NCBI GenBank assembly: GCA_041660225.1
Contig: JBAZWV010000001.1
Location: forward strand, 372,001-436,000
Direction: 5' to 3'
Source: JBAZWV01 sp041660225
GTDB taxonomy: Bacteria; Patescibacteriota; Patescibacteriia; 2-12-FULL-60-25
DNA length: 64,000 nucleotides
Position 1 is the stretch's first letter, and every line of letters begins with the position of its first letter. Positions 50,614 through 57,735 of this stretch are shown in pieces. The position numbers and the translations under genes are program-made. Below the pieces are notes generated by a model. The model made no database searches. It was not told where the DNA came from and worked only from the letters and a program-made list of their open reading frames with translations.

Positions 50614-51270
50614 TTAAAGCGGTACGACGTTCTCTAGCCAACGTTTGAGCTGTACTCCCTGTTCGGGGTTTTCGAGGTCGGCGGGATAGACGTAGAGCCA
50701 GGCGTCAGAGTTCTGGGGGATTGAGACGAGCCATACCGTTGTTGTGACGGAAGCGTCATCCCCTTTTCCGCTGTTTCCACGTGGAAAATAGGTCACCTCA
50801 TAGCGACCGATGTTCAGACCATTCAATGTCGTTGTTGCAGGCTTCCCAAAATCGCAGGCCGGGCCGTAATTTACGTCGACACCGCCACACCCAAGAAGAA
50901 GGCGCATGGGATCGTTCAATGCTGTGCGCGGCTTTCGATATGGGTCGGTCAAATTAAGAATTTGGACGCGACCGACAAGCGTATCGATTTCGACTGCGTT
51001 CAGAGCCAAGCGGTATGATTGCCCATAAAATAGGGATCCCTCCTGTTTTGGAACGGAAGAATCGCGATAGAGCGCTGGACCGTCCGGCGGCATTTGGATT
51101 CCAAGAAGGACATCGATGCGTGGATTCGCAACGGTTTCGCCGGGTTGGCTCAGCGGCTGGGACGTGGCCGAGCTCTTGGTGGCCTGGTTCGTCTGGGGCA
51201 ACGGATCAAAACAACCGGCGCCGAGAAGAGAGACCAGCGCGAGGGCGAGGGGCATTGACCGATATTTCAT
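50614..51270 (-). CDS. Lipoprotein of unknown function
   Basis: 218 residues. Signal peptide with lipobox L-L-G-A-G-C (Cys near 19), a Ser/Thr/Gln-rich linker (to about 45) and a folded beta-rich domain to the end with a Cys pair region (L-L-L-G-C-G-G-V-D-V-N-Y-G-P-A-C). No family recognised. Divergent from the 51327 gene; the two starts are 56 nt apart. ATG at 51270 was chosen; the next ATG (51255) would shorten the signal n-region. Confidence 0.78.
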   Translation of the reverse strand: MKYRSMPLALALVSLLGAGCFDPLPQTNQATKSSATSQPLSQPGETVANPRIDVLLGIQMPPDGPALYRDSSVPKQEGSLFYGQSYRLALNAVEIDTLVGRVQILNLTDPYRKPRTALNDPMRLLLGCGGVDVNYGPACDFGKPATTTLNGLNIGRYEVTYFPRGNSGKGDDASVTTTVWLVSIPQNSDAWLYVYPADLENPEQGVQLKRWLENVVPL

Positions 51271-51326
51271 GGGACCATGATAGCACCGCTTCACCTTTTC
51301 GTGACGCATGGGGTAAACTCGCTCCC

Positions 51327-52025
51327 ATGCGACGAGCCACCACTATTCTGCTCGGTATTCTGCTCGGAGCCATTGCCGCCGGTCTCGGAATCGGATTTTT
51401 TCTGAAAATGGCCAACGACGATCGTGCCCGCTTGGCCGAACAGGTTCAGGAAACCGTCCGGGCGGCCACGAAAGCACGCGAGGAGAACAGCCAAGCCATC
51501 CAAGATGCGAACATAAAGCTGAACGCGTCGAACCAGGAAGTTGCCAAAGCGCAGGCGATGATCAAAGCGTTGCAAGAAGAGCGTGATCTGCTCGCGCACG
51601 CCGAGACGTTGCCCGTTCCTTCGGCAAAAACCGTGCGTGGCTGGAGCGATACCATCAACGTCGGTCTTGGTGTATCGATCAAACTTCCTCCGGACGCCAC
51701 GGTCAGCGCAAATTCGGCACGTGAGCTCGGTGTTACGCGTGGGGATGATGATGCGCTCTGGTTGTCCGTCACTCCCTATCTCGAAAAGAATGATCGCGAA
51801 TACCGCTCATCACTCGCAACATCAACAGCTGTCTCGTATCTCGCGAACAGTCGTTTGCTGACGGGATATGTTGGCGAGCGCTTTGGCTACAACGAAGCGC
51901 TTCTGGTCCTTCGTGCCCAACAGTCGGGAACGAGCACGCATTTGGTCTGGGTACGTCTCCCAAGCTCGAAAAAAGCCGATATTGATGCGATCCTCCCCAT
52001 CTTGGCCGGACTTCACTTCGAGTAA
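51327..52025 (+). CDS. Membrane-anchored protein with coiled coil
   Basis: 232 residues of unknown function. N-terminal membrane helix (about 5-27), then a coiled coil of about 45 residues (A-R-L-A-E-Q-V-Q-E-T-V-R-A-A-T-K), then a C-terminal beta-rich domain (G-V-S-I-K-L-P-P-D-A-T-V) outside the cell. A -10-like TAAACT (51314-51319) ends 7 nt before the ATG; no Shine-Dalgarno, possibly leaderless. It precedes mutY by 5 nt and is probably co-transcribed. Confidence 0.75.
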   Translation: MRRATTILLGILLGAIAAGLGIGFFLKMANDDRARLAEQVQETVRAATKAREENSQAIQDANIKLNASNQEVAKAQAMIKALQEERDLLAHAETLPVPSAKTVRGWSDTINVGLGVSIKLPPDATVSANSARELGVTRGDDDALWLSVTPYLEKNDREYRSSLATSTAVSYLANSRLLTGYVGERFGYNEALLVLRAQQSGTSTHLVWVRLPSSKKADIDAILPILAGLHFE

Positions 52026-52030
52026 CCGTT

Positions 52031-52945
52031 ATGACGCCCGCCGTTCGTCTGCTTCTCGGCTGGTACCGAAAACACGGCCGCACGCTCCCCTGGCGTGATA
52101 CGACGCGACGCGACGGAACGCCGGATGCGTACCGGATTTTCGTGTCGGAACTCATGCTCCAGCAAACACAGGTCGCACGCGTGATTCCGAAATACGATGA
52201 GTGGATCAAACACTTTCCCTCGTGGAAGCGCCTCGCCGAAGCATCGACGCCCGATCTTTTGCATGCCTGGGCAGGACTTGGATACAATCGCCGCGCATTA
52301 CAGATGAGAGAATCGGCGCGCGAGGTTGTCGCGAACGGAGAACCGACGGATGAGAACGGCTGGCGGCGATTGAAGGGCGTCGGTCCGTACATGGCCGCCG
52401 CACTCGCCGAATTCGCGAACCACAAACGTGCGCTCGTGATTGATACGAACGTGCGGCGCGTAGCCGGCCGCGTCTTTCTCGGCATTCCCTATCCAAATCC
52501 GACGACCGACACACGGCTTCTCCGCGCATTGGATCGAAACATTCCGGATACGGGACGACACTGGGACATTCCACAAGCGTTCATGGACCTTGGATCATCG
52601 ATCTGTACTCCGCGCTTGCCACAATGCACCGTCTGTCCCCTCCGCACGGTCTGCAAAGCCGCACCGTTGTTCCTTTCCGGACGTGCAGGTGTAAAACCTC
52701 GCGCGAAAAATACCGAAACGCGGCATCGCAATAAAAAATATCCGGATCGCATCTATCGCGGACGCATTCTCGCGCATATCCGTGCCCATGGAAGTACAAA
52801 GATTGAACGACTCGGTCCGTTCATCGATGAAGCGTATGATGCGAAGCGCGATATCGAGTGGGTCAGACGGATGGTGGATCGCATGATCAAGGATCAGTTC
52901 ATCGTAGAAGGCAAAAAAGGAATCGTTTCGTTGCCAAAAAACTAA
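52031..52945 (+). CDS. mutY: A/G-specific adenine glycosylase (MutY), short form
   Basis: Removes adenine mispaired with 8-oxoguanine. 304 residues. N-terminal L-P-W-R-D, catalytic helix with Glu in S-E-L-M-L-Q-Q-T-Q-V, helix-hairpin-helix L-K-G-V-G-P-Y-M-A-A with the catalytic Asp in D-T-N-V-R-R-V, and the 4Fe-4S cluster C-x6-C-x2-C-x5-C (C-T-P-R-L-P-Q-C-T-V-C). The C-terminal NUDIX-like domain that recognises 8-oxoG in typical MutY is replaced by about 75 residues with a winged-helix look. So substrate preference may be broader or different. Confidence 0.9.
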   Translation: MTPAVRLLLGWYRKHGRTLPWRDTTRRDGTPDAYRIFVSELMLQQTQVARVIPKYDEWIKHFPSWKRLAEASTPDLLHAWAGLGYNRRALQMRESAREVVANGEPTDENGWRRLKGVGPYMAAALAEFANHKRALVIDTNVRRVAGRVFLGIPYPNPTTDTRLLRALDRNIPDTGRHWDIPQAFMDLGSSICTPRLPQCTVCPLRTVCKAAPLFLSGRAGVKPRAKNTETRHRNKKYPDRIYRGRILAHIRAHGSTKIERLGPFIDEAYDAKRDIEWVRRMVDRMIKDQFIVEGKKGIVSLPKN

Positions 52946-52952
52946 TGGACAT

Positions 52953-52988
52953 AAAAAAATCCCCCGACGTGCGTCGGAGGGATTTTTT
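52953..52988. terminator. Shared terminator of mutY and the RRM gene
   Basis: AAAAAATCCC...GGGATTTTTT outer stem with inner CCGACG/CGTCGG, between convergent genes. Confidence 0.9.
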
Positions 52989-53001
52989 GGTTCTAACCGA
53001 G

Positions 53002-53274
53002 TTAGAAGCGGCGCGGAGGGCGCTCTTCCATCGGACGGGCTTTGTTGACCGCGATTTTTCGACCGCCCATATCTGAGCCGTCGAACATCGAGATCGCCTT
53101 GTCCGCAGACTCGTCGTCCGCCATCTCAACGAAGGCGAAACCACGGGGGCGCTGCGTTTCACGGTCCATCGGAATGAACACGGAGACGACTTCGCCAGCC
53201 TGGGAGAACATTTGGCGGAGTTCCTCGTCCGTAGCACGGTAAGGGATTCCACCAACAAACAGCTTTGTAGGCAT
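53002..53274 (-). CDS. RRM-domain RNA-binding protein
   Basis: 90 residues, one RNA-recognition motif: RNP2 L-F-V-G-G-I-P-Y near 5-12 and RNP1 R-G-F-A-F-V-E-M near 44-51, followed by an Arg/Pro tail (P-P-R-R-F). Similar to cyanobacterial and CPR cold-responsive RNA-binding proteins. It has a good promoter with a leader of about 85 nt, typical for such genes and possibly regulatory. It converges with mutY. Confidence 0.95.
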   Translation of the reverse strand: MPTKLFVGGIPYRATDEELRQMFSQAGEVVSVFIPMDRETQRPRGFAFVEMADDESADKAISMFDGSDMGGRKIAVNKARPMEERPPRRF

Positions 53275-53363
53275 GAGTTCTATACTATCGAATTAACAGA
53301 AACCGTTTGCGCATGACCCACTTCCCCGACTCGGACGGACCTTCGCACGTTATTTCTACAACC

Positions 53364-53392
53364 AGACTATCAGAAATCGAAGGTTTTGTCAA
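53364..53392 (-). promoter_or_regulatory. Promoter of the RRM gene
   Basis: TTGACA, 17-nt spacer, TAGTCT on the minus strand. Confidence 0.8.
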
Positions 53393-53449
53393 TCCTGGGT
53401 GTCTCTACACCTTCCCCGAATCAAAGCTTCATGGGAACATACCCAGCAT

Positions 53450-54094
53450 ATGACCGCCAAAAAGCTCCCAAAAAACCATCCATTGGCCAAACTTCCCTCC
53501 TGTTTTGACCTCGACCGACTCTTGGATGAACGCATCGAACACCCCGAAAAGCTCAAATCCGTGGATCTGAAGATCAAAAAAGCCTTTGAAAAGGAACGGA
53601 CGATCTTCGTTTTGGACATGTCGGGCTTTTCCAAGGTGGTCCAGCGCTATGGCATCATCCACTATTTGGCCATGATCCGCCGGATGCGCCGGTTCGTAGG
53701 TCCAGCCGTAGAACGAAATAAGGGCGTTGTGGTGAAGTTCGAGGCGGACAACTGTTTTGCGGTCTTTAACCGACCGGATGATGCGCTCGCCGCCGCGATT
53801 GATATCCATCACGATTTGGATGTTGCGAATATCGTGACGGCGGACGAAAGCGATGTGTTGGTTTCGATCGGCATTGGTCACGGAAAGATTATGCTCGCGT
53901 GCGATGACATGTATGGAAACGAATTGAACCTTGCCGCGAAGCTTGGCGAAGATGTTGCAGAGAAACAAGAAATTCTGTTGACCGAATCTGCAAAGAAAAA
54001 ATTGAAGACGCGAAAAATTCCACTGCAAGAATTTCCCGTCACGGTAAGCGGTGTGACGTTAAAAGTTTTTAAAGTTCTCTCCATCCCCTCTTGA
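53450..54094 (+). CDS. Class III nucleotidyl cyclase-fold protein
   Basis: 214 residues, adenylate/guanylate cyclase catalytic fold. The two metal-binding Asp positions are seen in F-V-L-D-M-S-G-F-S and E-A-D-N-C-F-A-V-F. V-S-I-G-I-G-H-G-K and G-N-E-L-N-L-A-A-K-L match the later core strands and helix. The usual K and D/C residues that select ATP or GTP, and the transition-state N-x3-R, are not evident (N-L-A-A-K instead of N-x3-R). So it may be inactive, use another substrate, or bind nucleotide only. No sensor domain; the first 45 residues are helical. Confidence 0.8.
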   Translation: MTAKKLPKNHPLAKLPSCFDLDRLLDERIEHPEKLKSVDLKIKKAFEKERTIFVLDMSGFSKVVQRYGIIHYLAMIRRMRRFVGPAVERNKGVVVKFEADNCFAVFNRPDDALAAAIDIHHDLDVANIVTADESDVLVSIGIGHGKIMLACDDMYGNELNLAAKLGEDVAEKQEILLTESAKKKLKTRKIPLQEFPVTVSGVTLKVFKVLSIPS

Positions 54095-54129
54095 CACGTT
54101 ATAGAAATCTTCTTGACGTGAAAAAAATG

Positions 54130-54138
54130 TGCTATGCT
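54130..54138 (+). promoter_or_regulatory. Promoter of the lysine-rich peptide gene
   Basis: Extended -10 TGCTATGCT; a TTGACG lies 14 nt upstream (short spacer). A leader of about 90 nt follows, with AACG-TTTA-CGTT hairpin potential. Confidence 0.55.
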
Positions 54139-54236
54139 GTTTGCGTGATCGTGGTGACGACGTATTGCAACGCGCTCACGAACATCGACTTCAACGTTTA
54201 CGTTGTAGCGACTAACAAGAAAGGAAGGTGATTTTC

Positions 54237-54317
54237 ATGGCGAAAAAGAAGAAGGCCACGAAGAAGAAGGCCGCTCCGAAGAAGAAAAAGAAAGCGACCA
54301 AGAAGAAGAAGGCGTAA
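54237..54317 (+). CDS. 26-residue lysine-rich peptide (histone H1-like)
   Basis: A very short gene: M-A-K followed by almost only Lys, with Ala, Thr and one Pro (A-P-K-K-K), about two-thirds lysine. It resembles the tails of bacterial histone H1-like proteins and probably binds DNA or RNA through charge. It is well supported as a gene: AAGGAAGGTG ribosome site 6-8 nt upstream, an extended -10, and an intrinsic terminator downstream. The long leader suggests regulation. Confidence 0.75.
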   Translation: MAKKKKATKKKAAPKKKKKATKKKKA

Positions 54318-54353
54318 TGCCTCTCTCGTTCGTTCTTTGGTAAAAGGAGGAAA

Positions 54354-54386
54354 CCCCTGACGCATGTCGGGGGTTTTCGTTTTTAT
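54354..54386 (+). terminator. Terminator of the lysine-rich peptide gene
   Basis: CCCCTGAC-GCAT-GTCGGGGG followed by TTTTCGTTTTTA. Confidence 0.85.
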
Positions 54387-54397
54387 ACCGCTTCTGC

Positions 54398-55648
54398 TTA
54401 AAACAAAGGAGATTGTACCGCTTTCTGAAAAGACGTGCGCGGACGAATAACGCCGTATTCACCGTCATACCCTAGCGTAAGATCAACGTCACCGCGTCGA
54501 ACAGCCATGATCGCTGCAACGATTTCCGGTGATGAGATGCTTGCGAGTTCTGCTTCGGGAAGATCAAGAAGAACCGCGAATTCACTGACCTTCGCATCAT
54601 GGAATCGTTTTACTTCCGTGGCAACGCGTTTACTTTTTGGAGAAACACCGACAACGCTCGAAAGAATCTCCGCGAGTGGAACGATGGAACGAAACGGAAC
54701 GGATCGTTCGGGACGCGGCGGATGCGGATCGCGATCTGCAAGATCGGAAATGCGATGTAATACGCCGATCGTGAGTGGTTTTCCGCATTTCGGACATATT
54801 CCGTTTCTTTTTTTTGTTTCTTCGGGTTCACACCAAAAATCACACGCGCGATGTCCATCGGTGTGATATTTTCCTTCTTCCGGAAAAAATTCGATCGTTT
54901 CGATAAACTTCGATGCGTCATGCTCAACGAAGATGCGCCGTAATTCGTCGAATGACGGACGTTCCATTTCAAATACATTCGCTTCGCGTCCGAGATTTTC
55001 CGGTGAGTGCGCATCGGAATTCGAAACAAGGAAGACGCGGTCCAGCGCGGACAGGCGCCAATTCATTGCAGGATCGGAAGAGAGTCCCGTTTCAATCGCG
55101 TAGATGTTCTTCGCTCCTTCCTCGCCAAAGCACTCCTCGATCGCATTAAATCCGGATTGGGATCCAAAAATAGCAAACCACGGCGTCCATGCGTGAGCCG
55201 GAATAAAGAGACAGCGTGGATCAGCTTCCAGCGTCATCTTCAACAATTCCTCGGAATCGATACCGACGATGGGTCGTCCGTCGCTTTTGAGGTTGCATCC
55301 TCTGTCGTTCAGGGCTTTTGTGAGGCGATCCAGAGCTGCGAGATTCGGAAACAGGATCAGATGATGGACACGTCGGACCTTGTCGGCACGTTTATAAATG
55401 CACGAAATCTCGGTTGAAAGGAGAAAACGCGTGGGCGAAGAGCTGTCTTTGAGAGAAAACGCCCCTTCTCCCACATCTTCAAGCAGCTTTCCGATATCTT
55501 CACGCCACGCAGGATGAAAGGCGTCAGAGGTGCCTACGAACCCGATTCCTTTGATTTCGCAAGCTCTCGCAATATTCGGCAGGGTCAGGTTTTTAGAACA
55601 TGCCCGTGACCATTTGGAGTGCAGGTGAAAGTCGGTAATGATGCGCAT
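54398..55648 (-). CDS. Endonuclease Q (PHP-domain DNA repair nuclease)
   Basis: 416 residues. EndoQ nicks DNA 5' of deaminated bases (uracil, hypoxanthine) and abasic sites; characterised in Thermococcales archaea and a few bacteria. The PHP metal site starts with D-F-H-L-H-S-K-W-S (6-14), with further ligands in L-S-T-E-I-S, P-A-H-A-W-T-P-W, E-T-G-L-S-S and S-N-S-D-A-H-S. The characteristic zinc segment follows: Y-H-T-D-G-H-R-A-C ... C ... C-P-K-C-G-K-P-L-T-I-G-V-L-H-R. The C-terminus has a helical helix-hairpin-type region. No repair partner is next to it. Confidence 0.9.
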   Translation of the reverse strand: MRIITDFHLHSKWSRACSKNLTLPNIARACEIKGIGFVGTSDAFHPAWREDIGKLLEDVGEGAFSLKDSSSPTRFLLSTEISCIYKRADKVRRVHHLILFPNLAALDRLTKALNDRGCNLKSDGRPIVGIDSEELLKMTLEADPRCLFIPAHAWTPWFAIFGSQSGFNAIEECFGEEGAKNIYAIETGLSSDPAMNWRLSALDRVFLVSNSDAHSPENLGREANVFEMERPSFDELRRIFVEHDASKFIETIEFFPEEGKYHTDGHRACDFWCEPEETKKRNGICPKCGKPLTIGVLHRISDLADRDPHPPRPERSVPFRSIVPLAEILSSVVGVSPKSKRVATEVKRFHDAKVSEFAVLLDLPEAELASISSPEIVAAIMAVRRGDVDLTLGYDGEYGVIRPRTSFQKAVQSPLF

Positions 55649-55665
55649 GCAGACAAGAGTAATAC

Positions 55666-55696
55666 AAAAGCCCCTCCTTACGTAAGGAGGGGCTTT
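55666..55696. terminator. Terminator of the 55713 gene
   Basis: AAAAGCCCCTCCTTAC/GTAAGGAGGGGCTTTT, near-perfect palindrome, 17 nt past the stop of the LytR_C gene (minus strand). Confidence 0.9.
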
Positions 55697-55712
55697 TCGT
55701 GGAAAATATGCG

Positions 55713-56507
55713 TTACGGTGTGAAGTTGGCGCCGAGGATCACGAGGAAGTCGCCTTTCAGGACTCCTTCGGCGGCGGGAGCGTCAATGATTTGAGCTCCG
55801 GTGATGGCTTTGAGCGTTTCGAGGGTCTTTGGAAGCGGCTTGGACGAATCACGAATGATGATCACGGTTTGTTCGTAGGTTTTTACCTTTGCGTCGGTCG
55901 GTGGTAGGACCGTGAGACCGGCGGCTTTGAGTTTATCAGACATGCTACGACCGAGGCCGGCGGTAAGCGTTCCGTTTCGGACTTCGATCGTCGCTTCTTC
56001 CGTTGCGTCCGCCGTTGGCGTGGTCGAACTTGATGCCGGAGGAGCGCTGACAGGCAACGCCGCAAGAATAATGTCGCGTGACGGCGAATAGAGAATCGCT
56101 TTGTCGGACCAGACGAGCAGACGATCTCCATTTTGTGCATCCTTATAGAAGAGCGGGCTCTGTTGTTTGAGAAGATCTGCGTTTTCGATGGTTGCGATCG
56201 TCGGTTCTTCGTTCGGATTCACGATAATGTGCTTTGCGACGCGCGCGATCAAGCTCTTTACGTCGTCCGTGGAGCCCGGTGCAGAAGCATTCTCCCCCGT
56301 TGTCGGAGTTCCCGGCTGTATTTTGTTGCCCATGCTGCTCTTGAGAGCAAGAACAGCCGCCGTGACGAAGACGATCAGCAAAACGATGAGCGCGATCGGA
56401 GATGGGCGTGTGGCTGTTGGAGCGGGAGATGCCGCACGCGTTGTGCGAGGCGTTGGCGACACCGTTTCGTCTGAAGACGAAGATGCGCGAGAAATTTTTC
56501 GTGCCAT
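55713..56507 (-). CDS. Membrane protein with LytR C-terminal domain
   Basis: 264 residues. A cytosolic Ser/Thr/Arg-rich N-terminus, one membrane helix (about 36-56), then an outside region. Residues 85-150 (V-N-P-N-E-E-P-T-I-A-T-I-E-N-A-D) closely resemble the product of the next upstream gene. The C-terminal 90 residues are a LytR_C domain (V-R-N-G-T-L-T-A-G-L-G-R-S-M-S-D-K-L). Such domains sit on wall-polymer and cell-envelope proteins. An extended -10 (TGATATACT) lies about 13 nt before the start. Confidence 0.85.
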   Translation of the reverse strand: MARKISRASSSSDETVSPTPRTTRAASPAPTATRPSPIALIVLLIVFVTAAVLALKSSMGNKIQPGTPTTGENASAPGSTDDVKSLIARVAKHIIVNPNEEPTIATIENADLLKQQSPLFYKDAQNGDRLLVWSDKAILYSPSRDIILAALPVSAPPASSSTTPTADATEEATIEVRNGTLTAGLGRSMSDKLKAAGLTVLPPTDAKVKTYEQTVIIIRDSSKPLPKTLETLKAITGAQIIDAPAAEGVLKGDFLVILGANFTP

Positions 56508-56548
56508 AGGATTACGATAAGTATATCACACCGCAAACCAAAATACGT

Positions 56549-56968
56549 TTACGGCGTGTCTGGTGATGCTTCAACATCGGTTGTCGCTGCTGCTCCGAGG
56601 TTGAGCGGCGCAACTTCGACAATTTTTTTACTTTCCGGATCGTATAAAATCGCTTTTTTTGCTTTCGTGAAGATCAACACCTTGAATCCGATCTTCGCAT
56701 TCGCAAAAAATTCCTGTCCTTGAAGTCGATCAAGATTCGAAACTGTTGCGACGGTCGGTGTTTCATCCGTCGGCAACACGATCAGTTGTGAAACTTCCGC
56801 CACGAGATCCTCGGTCTGAACGCGAGCAATTTCTTGCGGGTTTTGTTTCATCTCCGCAACTTCCTTTTTCGCCTTCGTATACCCCTGATAAAAGAACGCC
56901 GCGCTCCCCGCAACGATGATAAGCGCGATAACCCCTATTTGAAGTGCGTACTTTTTCAAGATATCCAT
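56549..56968 (-). CDS. Membrane protein paralogous to the 55713 product
   Basis: 139 residues: a membrane helix (about 12-32), a short coiled coil, and a domain (L-P-T-D-E-T-P-T-V-A-T-V-S-N-L-D-R-L ... K-A-I-L-Y-D-P-E-S-K-K-I-V-E-V-A-P) matching residues 85-150 of the 55713 protein; the LytR_C part is absent. ATG at 56968 has AGGTGAG upstream; a GTG at 56977 is the alternative. An extended -10 (TGATAGAAT) precedes it. The pair is tandem, 41 nt apart, so one arose by duplication. Confidence 0.75.
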   Translation of the reverse strand: MDILKKYALQIGVIALIIVAGSAAFFYQGYTKAKKEVAEMKQNPQEIARVQTEDLVAEVSQLIVLPTDETPTVATVSNLDRLQGQEFFANAKIGFKVLIFTKAKKAILYDPESKKIVEVAPLNLGAAATTDVEASPDTP

Positions 56969-57034
56969 AAATCTCACCTATTCTATCATAATTGTTCGTT
57001 GACGGACCCATTCGTTGTATGGCAGCGGTAGAAT

Positions 57035-57691
57035 ATGCCTCATCGCCGTTCAATCCGATTGCCATCATTCGATTACGCCTCTCCCAATGCGTATTTCGTA
57101 ACGATCTGCGCGTTTCAACGTGAGTGTTTATTTGGAGATATTGTAAAAGGAGAGATGCGATTGAATGAGGTTGGGAAGACTGTTAGAGAGGAATGGGTGC
57201 GCATAGAAAAAATTCATTCGAACATCGAACTGGATGAATTCATCGTTATGCCGAATCATATTCACGGAATCATTTGGATAACGGAATCAATGGACCCCGT
57301 AGGGGCTAACCCCGGGTTCGCCCCTCCGACGAATACAATTGTTCATTCTCATCCCATAAAAAAATCGAATGCATCAAACGGAACGTGCAGGCCGGATCTG
57401 CACGGAACCACACGAAATCTGTTGAATGAGACACGTATGTCGGACGGGGCGAACCCGGGGTTAGCCCCTACACGGGTACGGTTGAAACGGGGTGCGGTGG
57501 GGTCAATTATTGCTCAATTCAAATCCATCGTGACGAAACGAATTTTGACAAAAGATGAACTATTCGGGCCTGTTTGGCAACGGAATTATTACGAACATGT
57601 CATCCGTAATGATGCGGCATTAAATAATATTCGATCGTATCTTCAAATGAATCCATCGAAATGGATTGAAGATGACGAATACCAGTCATAA
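57035..57691 (+). CDS. REP-associated tyrosine transposase (RAYT, Y1_Tnp)
   Basis: 218 residues. Single-strand DNA transposase of the IS200/Y1 superfamily. The N-terminus R-R-S-I-R-L-P-S-F-D-Y, the HUH pair in M-P-N-H-I-H-G (His75, His77), and the catalytic tyrosine in W-Q-R-N-Y-Y-E-H (185-186) are intact. Two G-A-N-P-G-x-A-P segments (90-97 and 138-145) are encoded by inverted copies of a palindrome that also sits in truB. The insert between them (98-137) is low in similarity to family members, so the gene has grown by repeat insertion but stays open. Whether it is still active is unknown. Confidence 0.88.
   Translation: MPHRRSIRLPSFDYASPNAYFVTICAFQRECLFGDIVKGEMRLNEVGKTVREEWVRIEKIHSNIELDEFIVMPNHIHGIIWITESMDPVGANPGFAPPTNTIVHSHPIKKSNASNGTCRPDLHGTTRNLLNETRMSDGANPGLAPTRVRLKRGAVGSIIAQFKSIVTKRILTKDELFGPVWQRNYYEHVIRNDAALNNIRSYLQMNPSKWIEDDEYQS
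57299..57327. repeat. REP-like palindrome in RAYT, copy 1 (inverted)
   Basis: Reverse orientation of the truB palindrome, core GGGGCTAACCCCGGGTTCG, followed by CCCCT; in frame. Confidence 0.8.
57443..57471. repeat. REP-like palindrome in RAYT, copy 2 (direct)
   Basis: Same orientation as in truB, core GGGGCGAACCCGGGGTTAGC, ending CCCTAC. With copy 1 it forms a larger inverted pair 115 nt apart. Confidence 0.8.
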
Positions 57692-57718
57692 AAACAGCGG
57701 GACCGAGCCGCTGTTTTT
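57690..57718. terminator. Shared terminator of RAYT and the pentapeptide gene
   Basis: AAAAACAGCGG/CCGCTGTTTTT with a 7-nt loop; also overlaps the RAYT stop. Confidence 0.85.
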
Positions 57719-57735
57719 ATGAAATAATCTTTTAC

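Noticed and set aside
57035..57691. A complete IS200/IS605 insertion sequence
   Set aside because: No TnpB or defined element ends were found. The N-terminal motif and inner palindromes fit a RAYT gene rather than a simple insertion sequence.
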